Shown in pieces: positions 23,689 through 33,200 of a DNA stretch of 64,000 bases (its first letter is position 1; every line of letters starts with the position of its first letter). The notes under the pieces were generated by a model. That model searched no databases, was not told the DNA's origin, and saw nothing but the letters and a program-made list of their open reading frames with translations. Source of the DNA: Symbiodinium natans (Eukaryota > Sar > Dinophyceae > Suessiales > Symbiodiniaceae); contig CAJNDS010002430.1 of the NCBI GenBank assembly GCA_905221605.1, positions 313,520-377,519 of the forward strand, read 5' to 3'. The translations under genes were made by a program, and so were the position numbers.

Positions 23689-24585
23689 ATGTCAACCACG
23701 GGGCGCAGCTTGGACTTTACGCACTGGTCCGTGCAGAGTGGCCTCGAGAGCACCTTCCGGTCCCTACCCTTCGCAGTGGCCATCGTCCACGTCGCAGCAC
23801 TACCCGGGGCCAGTGCGACCAGCATGACGAGCCCTGTTGGCGTCTACCTGAATCCGAGCGACCAGCGTGGCTATCGGCTCATCTTTCGGCCGCTGGTCAG
23901 CTGTACTCCGTCAACTGCCCTCGACGAGTCTCTGCTTGGGCTCTTGCCACACAACCGCTTCCCAAGCATGCTGGAGAGTGTCTCACTCGGTGTTGCCTGC
24001 AGCGCCATCGGGGATCTGTTCTGGCACCGCTGCGGCCTCTTCCTACAGACCTACCAGCTTGGGAACAACTCGCAGGCACCGATCACCGAGGCCGACCTGG
24101 CCCTTGACGCTGCGGAGCCGAAGGAAACCAGTGATGCTTCGAGTGCTTGTGCTTCTGTTGGCCTGACGCGCAACGACCAGCTTGGCGGCATCAACTTGTG
24201 CGGCAACGAGCACGAGCCCTTCTTTTTGCACGTGCACGGCGTGCTGCGGGGCGACCCGACTCGAAGCTACTTCCCATCGGGCGCCGCGAAGAACAGTGAC
24301 GACAGTGCCGCGCCCGCTGCAGGCTCGAGCTCGAGCATCGCGAGCGTGCCGGCGCTGCCTGCGCTAGGTGGGCCGCCAATCGGGGTGTGCTTCCCGATGA
24401 AGGCCCCACCGGGCACTCCGCACAGCCAGAAGGTCCCATGGCCGACCACTGCCACGCCGGGAGTGGCCACCATCGAGCAGGGCACGGCGGCCGTGCGGCT
24501 CCTGTTGCGCGAGGCGCTCGAGCAGCACGCGGAGCACGTTGCCTTGAACATCACGCCCTACTGCCGCGTGGAGGTGCTGGTGTGA
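23689..24585 (+). CDS. Unrecognised 298-residue protein, single exon
   Basis: The frame opens at an ATG 12 bases after TTTCTTTAG, a good intron or trans-splice acceptor, and runs to TGA. GC-rich third positions and the absence of stops over 900 bases support real coding. The start reads MSTTGRSLDFTHWSVQSGLE. A middle region reads INLCGNEHEPFFLHVHGVLR. A low-complexity linker (about residues 205-235) is rich in alanine and serine. The end reads CRVEVLV. There is no signal peptide or membrane segment. I do not recognise the family or any catalytic motif. The same frame stays open 69 bases upstream, but that part has no ATG. It lies isolated between heptamer arrays and a gene-poor spacer. Confidence 0.65.
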   Translation: MSTTGRSLDFTHWSVQSGLESTFRSLPFAVAIVHVAALPGASATSMTSPVGVYLNPSDQRGYRLIFRPLVSCTPSTALDESLLGLLPHNRFPSMLESVSLGVACSAIGDLFWHRCGLFLQTYQLGNNSQAPITEADLALDAAEPKETSDASSACASVGLTRNDQLGGINLCGNEHEPFFLHVHGVLRGDPTRSYFPSGAAKNSDDSAAPAAGSSSSIASVPALPALGGPPIGVCFPMKAPPGTPHSQKVPWPTTATPGVATIEQGTAAVRLLLREALEQHAEHVALNITPYCRVEVLV

Positions 24586-25721
24586 ATTGGTGTGACTTTC
24601 CGACTACTTGCGATGCTTCTGGAGGTGCCTTATCAAGTCAGTGGCCCGTGCTGTCCAAAACGAAATGGACAGGGTCTCCCGTTGGTGAACAACGCTTGTG
24701 TATTTTCCCGACAACAAAGTGGCGGGCCACAACACCCAAAACTCCGATTCCCGCAGGGGGCGCTTTGCGGCTCGGCCCGAAACCGGTGCTGCGGCATGGG
24801 CGAGCACTCGCGAATGCTTGCGGAAAGGATGTCTTTGCCGAATTGTTGAAGGAGCTCCTTCTGAACCTTCACCACGGAATCCGATACCCAAGCCCTCTCT
24901 GAACATCCTCCGGTCTTGAACCTACTTTCATGACATTAACTGTGCCGGGCTTAACCCCAGCCCCAAACCCGAAACTGTAGGGTTTTGGGCTTAGGAGATT
25001 CCACGCGGACTGCCAATCCCCTCAGGCCCTCTAACGTCAGAAATTTCTGGACATCTGACACTCCCAGCCCTGAGGACATGAACCCTGGTCCAGCCCTCTA
25101 AACCCCGAAGTGCCGTGTTTTTGAAGGGAGAGCAGAGCACGCAGCGCTCGTAGACTGAGGGTCCCCTCATGCAAAGTCAAGACTACGTAGCTCTGACCGC
25201 GGAATCTCTTAGTGAAGAAAAGGGATCCCCTAAAAAGGATCCTCATTGTTGACGCCTAGCGTGCTACAGCTCCAGTTGCTTCAGTGCGCTCTTCCCAGGG
25301 ATGAGTGCCATTAAAGGCGGGGCGAGAAGGTGAAATAGGGCATTCTCGGGGCGAAAGCCACCCTTCTCTCGTTCGCAGGCACTCTCTCTCTCTCTCTCTT
25401 CCTCCCCGCTTCCTGTCTGTCATTCTTTCTGTTTAAATGTAATTTTTGTTTTTACGTATGTGTGCAGATCAATATCTCGTCTCTCTAAGACCAAGAAGCA
25501 CACCGTTCAAAAGCCGATCAAAACTTCGCTTAATTGTGGTCATCGGTACATTTGAGAACCATGCAGTATCATGCAGTATTTCAGTCACCTCCTGCTTTGT
25601 GTTTTGTAGGCTTGGCTTTATGCCATTGCCCGAGCCCGCGCCGCCAATGTTGCCGGAGGCGGCCCTGGTAGGGAACAGCGGTGTGCATCGGTGCAGTCCT
25701 TGCATGTCCATGCAGTAGTAT
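24586..25721. other. Spacer, no supported gene
   Basis: Holds a (CT)n microsatellite at about 25382-25402 and pyrimidine-rich sequence to 25440. The open frames here are short and show no domain. Confidence 0.5.
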
Positions 25722-25807
25722 GGGGGTTTCCGAAATTAGGGGTACCTCTTGGGCGTCCTGATTATAAGGGGATCCTACTATTTGGGGAAATATGTTGCGT
25801 AACACCC
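25722..25807 (+). mobile_element. Introner-like element IE-1, 3' end degraded
   Basis: Starts GGGGGTTTCCGAAATTAGGG, then GGTACC and AAGGGGATCCTACTATTTGG, matching the family consensus best seen at 45081-45180 and 32524-32623. The right end (GCGTAACACCC) is a diverged copy of the usual CGTAAACCCC. No host exon is recognised on either side. Confidence 0.7.
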
Positions 25808-26493
25808 AAAAAGCTGGTTCGGGTATTACACACCTGCCTCCCCTCTGGCACTTGTTTAGAGCAAAAAGCTAGAACTACCCGCCATTGTTGAAATTTGGGG
25901 CGTAGGGTTTTTTGCTGTTTTGAAAATGCAGTTCCTGATGAAACCATGCCGCGTTGCCGCCCCCTGCATAAGGCTTGACGATGGCGGTGGCGATGGCGTG
26001 GCTGTCCCAAGATCGATGTTTTCCCATCTACTGCAGTGTGTACTGACTGTGTTACGAGCATCCGGTGTTTGTATGTAGATACAGTCTAGAGTTGAACTGC
26101 GGGGAATCTCTGTGTCCCACTGAGATCATCATGCTTATGCCAGACCTGACAGCCCTCAAACACTGCTCTTTCGCGCACGCTGGCACGAGGTTGCTGCTAC
26201 AGCCCCCACGTCGTCTCCTTGGAAAGCTTCCAGCTAGGCTTGCTGCAGTCTCATGTGTGCTCATGAAACACGAGTTTGTGCGGTTTAGCGAAGAGAAGGT
26301 GTGCTGAGCCCACAAATCCGCAGTAGACCCCAACTTGCTGTTGCGTCGGAAAACCGTTGCTGCTGAAGAGCTGCTGCCTGTGCTCGGAGGATGCCTTTAC
26401 CGCAGCCTGATCCGGCCCAAGGTGCAGAGATCAGAATCTCAGGATCAGGTATTCGTGGGGATCCCGCATCCGAGTTGCACTGACATCCTGGCC

Positions 26494-27765
26494 ATGGCTG
26501 CATCTCTCATTGCCACGCCGGTAAGTGAAGAGGAGGCGCAGCGTTCGGAGGGCATTTTCAAGGCAGCTCAGGGATTGATCGATGTAGAGAGGTCTCAGAC
26601 AATTTTCAAGCTGGAAACGAGCTCAGTCTATGGGAGCGCCTTCGCATTTCCGCAAATTGCCAGAAGCTCTGGCTACAGGAGCGTGTTTGTTAGCCTATGG
26701 GCGCGGGCGTATATGGCATTGGGGCTGAACTATCTGGTGCAATTTGCACTAGTGATGTTTGTGGGTGAAGCAACCCAGATCATGAACCCTCTGGGCGGAC
26801 AGATGCATCTTTGCGACTTCGGCGCAGATTTAGATGTTTGCGAGGGCCCAGAGGCACCGTTCCTGCCACGGTGCACCGGTCCAGGGGGAACCCAGTTCTC
26901 ACCTTCACGGCTCTACGGCTACACGCAGTGGGCCGTGCAGAAGTTCGCCAAACAGGCCCTCCTGGATGTGCTCCCAGACCAGGAAGACCTGATCAACGAG
27001 AAGGTTGATCCCGGAGAATACGGGCTGGAAAACCACAGCTGCCGTTGGTTATGCTTGCTTCTGTTCGCTCTGTCAGTGAACCACGAGATCCAAGTTTGCT
27101 TTCGCATGATTGCCATGTTCTGGTACCTACCAAGTGATCCTGGCAAGTGCGACTGGATCGAGGTCGACAAGCAACAGAAAATTAGCTACCGTATCGCAGG
27201 CATGCCCATCCATTGGAAGCTCATCACTGGCCTGACAGTTTTGATCCCCAAGCTGATGCTATGCTACTTTGTTCTCTTGGAGGGCACGACCCTCCTGATG
27301 GATACGTCGGGCATCTTGGACACGGTCCTGGGTGCCATGTCTATGGCTTTCATCTTGAATGTCGACGAGATGCTGCACGATTGCATGATCACGCGAGCTG
27401 GCCGGAATGTCATCGATCAGGTCCAGCAGGGACTCCGGGAGGAACCTGAGCCGGGTACTGCAGAAGACGCTGAAGCTGGTGCAACACATCTTGCCAAAAG
27501 CCCCACATTCTTCGATCTCTTGAGGCAGGTAGTCCCACTACGACTCCTGTTGACCCTCGTAATTATGGCCGTCTTCATCGACAGGTATTACCAGTTCAAG
27601 TGCGTCTACAAGGAGGAGCTGGGCATGTGGGTCTCGAAAGACATGTACCTCCCAGCCAGAGCTTCCTACTCGCTCACAGATTTCTTGTTCAACGGCATCT
27701 TCAAGACCGTGGAGAGTAGCGCTGAGCCTTTCTGGACAATGCCCACGCCGTCCCTTCTCAAATAA
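26494..27765 (+). CDS. Polytopic membrane protein, copy A (423 aa)
   Basis: A single open exon; the ATG is chosen because it is conserved in copy B at 41022. Hydrophobic segments lie at about residues 63-92, 183-212, 241-268, 272-292 and 348-364, so five or six membrane spans are likely. A cysteine-containing loop (about 100-130) follows the first span, and an acidic stretch (EEPEPGTAEDAEAG, about 316-329) precedes the last. There is no signal peptide, pore motif or catalytic signature that I recognise. A charged DEML.DCM motif at about 291-298 follows the fourth span. In the absence of any family match it is an uncharacterised membrane protein. The frame is also open 159 bases upstream of the ATG, but that part lacks an ATG. 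Confidence 0.75.
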   Translation: MAASLIATPVSEEEAQRSEGIFKAAQGLIDVERSQTIFKLETSSVYGSAFAFPQIARSSGYRSVFVSLWARAYMALGLNYLVQFALVMFVGEATQIMNPLGGQMHLCDFGADLDVCEGPEAPFLPRCTGPGGTQFSPSRLYGYTQWAVQKFAKQALLDVLPDQEDLINEKVDPGEYGLENHSCRWLCLLLFALSVNHEIQVCFRMIAMFWYLPSDPGKCDWIEVDKQQKISYRIAGMPIHWKLITGLTVLIPKLMLCYFVLLEGTTLLMDTSGILDTVLGAMSMAFILNVDEMLHDCMITRAGRNVIDQVQQGLREEPEPGTAEDAEAGATHLAKSPTFFDLLRQVVPLRLLLTLVIMAVFIDRYYQFKCVYKEELGMWVSKDMYLPARASYSLTDFLFNGIFKTVESSAEPFWTMPTPSLLK

Positions 27766-28019
27766 TTTTATGTCCCATGTTGCAGCTGGCAAAGCCAATG
27801 CGTCTTCATGGAGCTCTCTCCCGATCATGCGTGCTTACAAGGCTCCTCCTACTCTTGGCCACCGCTATTCAAAGGAGTTGTAGAATCGGCCTTCGGGCCT
27901 TAGACACTTGCTTAGTTGTGCCAGGCTTGCGCTGCAAAGCGAATCGGCTTGCAGGAGGTCTTAGGCGGTGATTTTTGGGCATCCTTGAGGGCATGCGGAG
28001 CATCACCGACTTTAGGTTA

Positions 28020-28060
28020 GATGGCTTTTGGCAGTGGGAGCCCCCCCCCCCCCCCCCCTC
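28020..28060. repeat. Poly-C run
   Basis: Run of about 18 C residues in the downstream flank of the duplicated gene. It is absent from copy B. Confidence 0.9.
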
Positions 28061-29783
28061 ATCGTAGCTCCCTCACATCCTGTCCATGACAACCCCTGTT
28101 GCTTAGCCGTCGTCTGATATAAGAACCCCCCCCCAGCTGCCAAGACACCATACGTGCCGTGCGCATGAGCGCTCGGCAAGTCTCACGCATTCTTGAACAC
28201 ATAGACTCCACAGAGACTGAAGATACGACAAAAAAGGTCCATCTTCGCTTCAGTCATTCTTGGTGGTGTTGAGCTCATGTCGGTAGGTCGATCTGCAAGC
28301 CTATGGTCTTCCCTGTTTTGGTTCTGATCACCCGCTAGCGGAGTGCTGTCAGGGTGTGGTCAGCATGGACTCTGCCGCCTTGTTCCCTGGAGGGCAGATC
28401 TACTGCCGGAGGCTTGGTCCAAGGACTGGCATGCTGAGACCTCTGCAGGCCCCCAACCTGCGCGCGCACACCCGCGCGCACGCGCGCTGGTAAAGCTACT
28501 TCGCCCGGACCGCGCTATGCTGCTCTGAAGGGGGGGCCCTGCCTGGGCGTGACAAAAGCAGAAAAAGTCCTGCGAGCGCGCTGCATGACGTTTCAGAACG
28601 CGCACTCGCAGGGTGCGAGATTCCTTTGAACCCAACAGTGAGTGCTGCTACGAGTATGGTTTCGGGATGGGTTTTATATTTCAAGGGCTCAAGAAATCGG
28701 CGCTTACCGGCATTTGGAGTCCAGCGCATACAGTGGGGCCTCAATTCCACTGGGACAAAGAGGAGAAGCCAAATCTTGCCCTTAAACCATGAACCCCCGA
28801 CCCTAAACACCCTAACGCTAAATCCTACACGCGCCTACATTTTCTACAGTATGAGGTTTTTCGGGATGCACGGTTTGGGGCTCAACTACTCACCTGTTCC
28901 TAGTAGGTAATTCGTTCGGCACCTTATTCCCTGAGTCCTGTTGAAGAACTAGTCAGATTGGAAAGCACATGATGACACATGTTGATGTTGATGCTGATCT
29001 CGTTGCTTACATGCCAGTCGCCTAGCGAAACTCGCGAGGCAATTTTTTGGGTGGCTTCGAGGTTTAGGGGTTTGGGACTTGGGGGGGGGGGGGGCTTAGA
29101 GGTTTTTAGGTGATGTGGATAACGATAACTGACTGTGCCGGATGGGAGATGCCTGCGCCCGCACCCTCGAGCCGAGCCGGCAGTCCGCGGAAGCAACCAG
29201 GTTGAGGAGCGCAAATGATCGTTTGCGATGTGTCTCCACTTCGGGTGGGGGCATCGTAGGCCAAAGATGTTGAATGTGCTTGAAGCCTCAAAGCTGTGAT
29301 GATGGCGTTTGCTGTGAGGTTCCAGCATCTACGCCACGCCCAAGAGGTGCACACTGTCACTGTATAGCTTCTGCACAGCGTCTGCGATGAAATTCTTGAC
29401 TGGTTGTGATGGGTTGTCCCCTTGGCTCACAGATCCAGAGTTGGAAAGACCCTCGACCCTAAACCCTAAACCCTCAACCCTCAACCCTAAACCATATACA
29501 CCCTCAACCCTAAACCCTAAACCCTGTGTGGGCCATGGCGGGCCAAACTGCGAAGGGAAGGGAGCAAACCCCTCCCCGATCGCCGCTGGCAGGTGTGGAT
29601 CTCAACTGCCCCCAAAAAATTTAAAACCCCCCCATATACTGTAATTATAAGTATACTGAGGGTATTTAGTACAAGGGGGTAGGGCGGGTTGAATATTAGG
29701 GGGAGGGGATTACAGGGTAGGGCCCAGGTAGGGGCTTGGACAGAGCATCATCGTCATTACCAGCAGGATCCTGTTGAGTGTGG

Positions 29784-29889
29784 CCCTAAACCCTAAACCC
29801 TAAACCCTAAACCCTAAACCCTAAACCCTAAACCCTAAACCCTAAACCCTAAACCCTAAACCCTAAACCCTAAACCCTAAACCCTAAAC
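29784..29889. repeat. CCCTAAA array (15 units)
   Basis: Perfect CCCTAAA units, interrupted only at the ends. The array ends in CTGAG, a possible acceptor. Confidence 0.95.
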
Positions 29890-30013
29890 TGAGGCGATGC
29901 TGTGGCGATCAGCTTCCGGGTCCGCGGTTTGACCTCGGAGTCGATCTCGCGGAGCAAGCCCACATTGAAGGCCCGCAACTCAAAGACAAAACATTTTGGC
30001 CCTAACAAGAACT

Positions 30014-30126
30014 CCCTGGTTCTTAGTAGGCAATGAAGGGAACTGGGGCCCTAGATTTTTGCCCTTAAAGGGATTTATATTATAGGGTAGCTCATTCCCT
30101 CATTCCCTACAGCGCACCAGTCAGTA
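30014..30126 (+). mobile_element. Second small dispersed element, copy 1
   Basis: Shares with 30531-30630 the order CCCTGGnTCTTA, GGGCCCTA, CCCTTTAAGG, TTAT, TAGGG, ATTCCCTCATTCCCT and AGCnCCAGnCAG. It differs from the introner-like family in its ends. A shorter relative may lie at 28888-28930. The nature of the element is unknown. Confidence 0.5.
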
Positions 30127-30156
30127 ACAACATAACAACATCACCCCCGCACTCAG

Positions 30157-30227
30157 CCCTAAACCCTAAACCCTAAACCCTAAACTGTAAACCCTAAACC
30201 CTAAACCCTAAACCCTAAACCCTAAAC
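30157..30227. repeat. CCCTAAA array ending in a splice acceptor
   Basis: The array runs straight into CAG|GCTCTCAAG, so its last unit supplies the acceptor of the next exon. Confidence 0.9.
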
Positions 30228-30229
30228 AG

Positions 30230-33200
30230 GCTCTCAAGAAGGCATTGCGCGGGGCATTGGCCGAAGCCAGCGGCCATGGTATTGGCATGGAGCATGCCTC
30301 CCGACTCTATCAGCGTACCAAACCCTAAACCCTAAACCCTAAACCCTAAGCCCTAAACCCTAAACCCTAAACCCTAAACCCTAAACCCTAAAGCCTAAAC
30401 CCTAAACCCTAAACCCTAAACCCTAAACCCTAAACCCTAAACCCTAAACCCTAAACCCTAAACCCTAAACCCTAAACCCTAAACCCTAAACCCGTCTGTG
30501 AAGCTGACGGTGGGCAACACACAGTAAACCCCCCTGGCTCTTATTTGAGGGCCCTATTTTTTTTTTACCCTTTAAGGGGTTATGTAGGGCCCTAATTCCC
30601 TCATTCCCTGCTAAGCACCAGCCAGCAAAACAAAAAGACCCTAAACCCTAAACCCTAAACCCTAAACCCTAAACCCTAAACCCTAAACCCTAAACCCTAA
30701 ACCCTAAACCCTAAACCCTACGGACAAGGTGGCCGTCAGCTTGGGCGAAGGCCCACTGATCGTCGATGCCAATATTTGGCCTCCCACAAGCGTTTCCTGC
30801 AAGGCTGTCGAGGTGCAATGGCACTGGCACCACACATCATGACATAGGGTTTAGGGTTTAGGGTTTAGGGTTTAGGGTTTAGGGTTTAGGGTTCAGGGTT
30901 CAGGGTTCAGGGTTCAGGGCCAGGGTTCAGGGTTCAGGGTTAAGTTTAGGGTGTTTTCCAGCGCGAGACCAAAACTGTCAGGAGAAGCTCAAGAGCTCCC
31001 TGAATTCGCTGCCTGACAGCATCCAATCATGGATTGCTGCGGTACCGAGCATAGATGACCTGGCCGTGGGTGCAATTAAAGCTCCATGCCTGCAACCAGT
31101 GCTCAACCCGCCTAATCGCCGTGTGTTACATACGTTTCCTTCAACTATGACTCTATGAGAGTTGTACACTCACCTATTTCCACAGACAGGCCGAAAGACA
31201 GACAGAGACAGAGACGGCTTTCCTCACCAACTATTTCCTCAGCATCTGATGGGCCAGTAAGGTTTCTAAAAGCTCTCTGACCATCAGCATAATTCGCGAT
31301 GATGAAGATGAGGATGGAGTAAATGCATCTTGGCATGTTATGTCGGACCAGTGTGCAAGCTTTCTTTCGCAATCGCACTTGCGCTGGTCGGAGTGGCAAG
31401 CATAGGTTCCAGAAGGCCGGGTCGTAATCCCTTACCGGAGTGTGGTGGAGCAGTGTCAGGTACCCGAGGATGCAAAACACCTCTTGGAGCATGAAGGCCC
31501 GTCAGTGCCATGGAAAGCATCGTGCGTAACGTCGTGAACTGACACAGGCACCGATAGCAGGGCAAGGTTCTCGGCCATGGCCTAAGCCATGATGAAGGAA
31601 TGACCCAGATCTACCTCTCACGTCTTATCATAGTCGCGAGTCACGCATCCAAGGGCGACGGCGGCCTGGGCTTGCAGTGGCAGGAATTGAGGCAAGTGCT
31701 CCTGCAGGCCTTGGCCTTGGGGTGTTGGGTTTTGTGCTGCTGCTTGCTTATGTTCATGTGCCGCCCGATTTAGCCCTGTCCAGAAGCTTACGTGGATGTT
31801 TGGTAGGAGAAGCAGATGGTGATGAAGCAATGTCGTATCCTTCAGGCCACCAGCTATTGCTGTGCAAGCTTTTGCTATTGCCACAGAAAGAGAATGAAGA
31901 GGGCTGCGCACTCGTGCCTTTTGTGAGTGAAGAGTGGATTGCTGAGATTGCTACAGACTGCTGGAGAACTGCATGCCATAGGACTGTGTGGCAGAAGCTG
32001 AAGGAGATGTGGCGACTCTGAGCCTCGATGAATTGAGTAAGTGCCAACGCAATCGGGTGGCCCTAAACCCTAAACCCTAAACCCTAAACCCTAAACCCTA
32101 AACCCTAAACCCTAAACCCTAAACCCTAAACCCTAAACCCTAAACCCTAAACCCTAAAGACAAGATCACCTCCTTCAGATGCAGCCGAGAACCTGTGGGG
32201 CATGTTGTACACCAGCTGAGAACCCCGTAAAGCGTTCCTGTCAGGAGAGCTGAGCTTGAGTCTGCAAGATCCCGCTGCCAGGTCTGCATCAACAGATCAT
32301 GACATATGTTTTTGTCATCTTATGATATTATGACATGATGACGTTATGACAATTATGACCTTTGGATATTCACATATGATCATCAGCTACAGCAGCTACA
32401 GTGCAAGTAGTGTTCAAGTACAGGCAGCGTGCAGTTGTGTCCAGCGCAGTAACCCAAGGCTCCGCTGGAGCTCTCGGAGCAGCGGGAAGCTGGGGACGGT
32501 ACCTCTGAGAGAAGATGATGTGTGGGTTTCCGACATTAGCGGGGTACCTTTTTGGGGCCCTTATTATCAGGGGATCCGACTATTTGGGGGTCTATATTAA
32601 GGGTCCCCTATTTTCGTAAACCCGAAATGCTGCTCATTTGCCATCGCATGTGCTGTTTCGCATGTGCTACTTGTATGATGTGCTACCTGCGATCATCTGC
32701 CATCATCTGCCCATCCGCGTCTGTCATCCAATCACGGACGATTAGATCCTGCAGCTCGGTTCCTCAACTAAGCCTGCTGGCGATGATCGCCTGGAATCAG
32801 CGGATGCAAGAAACCGACTGGATGGCCAGAATGAGAACAGTTGTTGCTGGCGCTGCCCTCCAGTCTATCAAGTTTGATGCTGAAGCCAAAGACATTGTCG
32901 CTCGTCTGCAAGAAAGCAAACCCTAAACCCTAAACCCTAAACCCTAAACCCTAAACCCTAAACCCTAAACCCTAAACCCTAAACCCTAAACCCTGTGTGC
33001 CAAGAGCTTCAAGCAGGGCTGCAAGATCATCCTACAATTGGACAAGTCCTCATCACCGCAGGCAGCCGCAGCATATCGCACGTCCCAGCAGATGTGGAGG
33101 TGGGGTCGACTGGCTGCCTTCCTCAATCAGAGGAAGGTGCTTGCTTCTTGGCATGAGGAGGGCGGGCAATCTGCTTCCAGACAGCTATCAGTGCATAGTG

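Larger units (their letters stand above)
25965..28445 (+). repeat. Segmental duplication, copy A
   Basis: Matches 40415-43070 over flanks and coding region. Shared landmarks include AGGCTTGACGATGGnGGTGG (25972 and 40427), GGnGATCCTTGAGGGCATGC-type sequence after the gene, and GGTGGTGTTGAnCTCATGTC with GTAGGTCGATCTGCAAGCC further on. Copies A and B are in the same orientation about 14.5 kb apart. Confidence 0.85.
28446..30229. other. Spacer or 5' introns of the tryptophan-repeat gene
   Basis: Begins with an alternating CGCGCGCACACC tract (28464-28492). No exon is recognised. CCCTAAA tracts lie at 29452-29526, 29784-29889 and 30157-30227. A short stretch at 29894-29998 between two arrays follows CTGAG and may be an exon, but its product is unclear. 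Confidence 0.4.

Noticed and set aside
24387-24902. 171-residue open frame overlapping the end of the 298-residue gene
   Set aside because: It is a frame-shifted shadow over the real gene that runs into non-coding DNA; compositionally biased and without a domain.
30320-30494. CRISPR-like array of short regular repeats
   Set aside because: The units are a contiguous heptamer without spacers; this is a telomere-type satellite in a eukaryotic genome.
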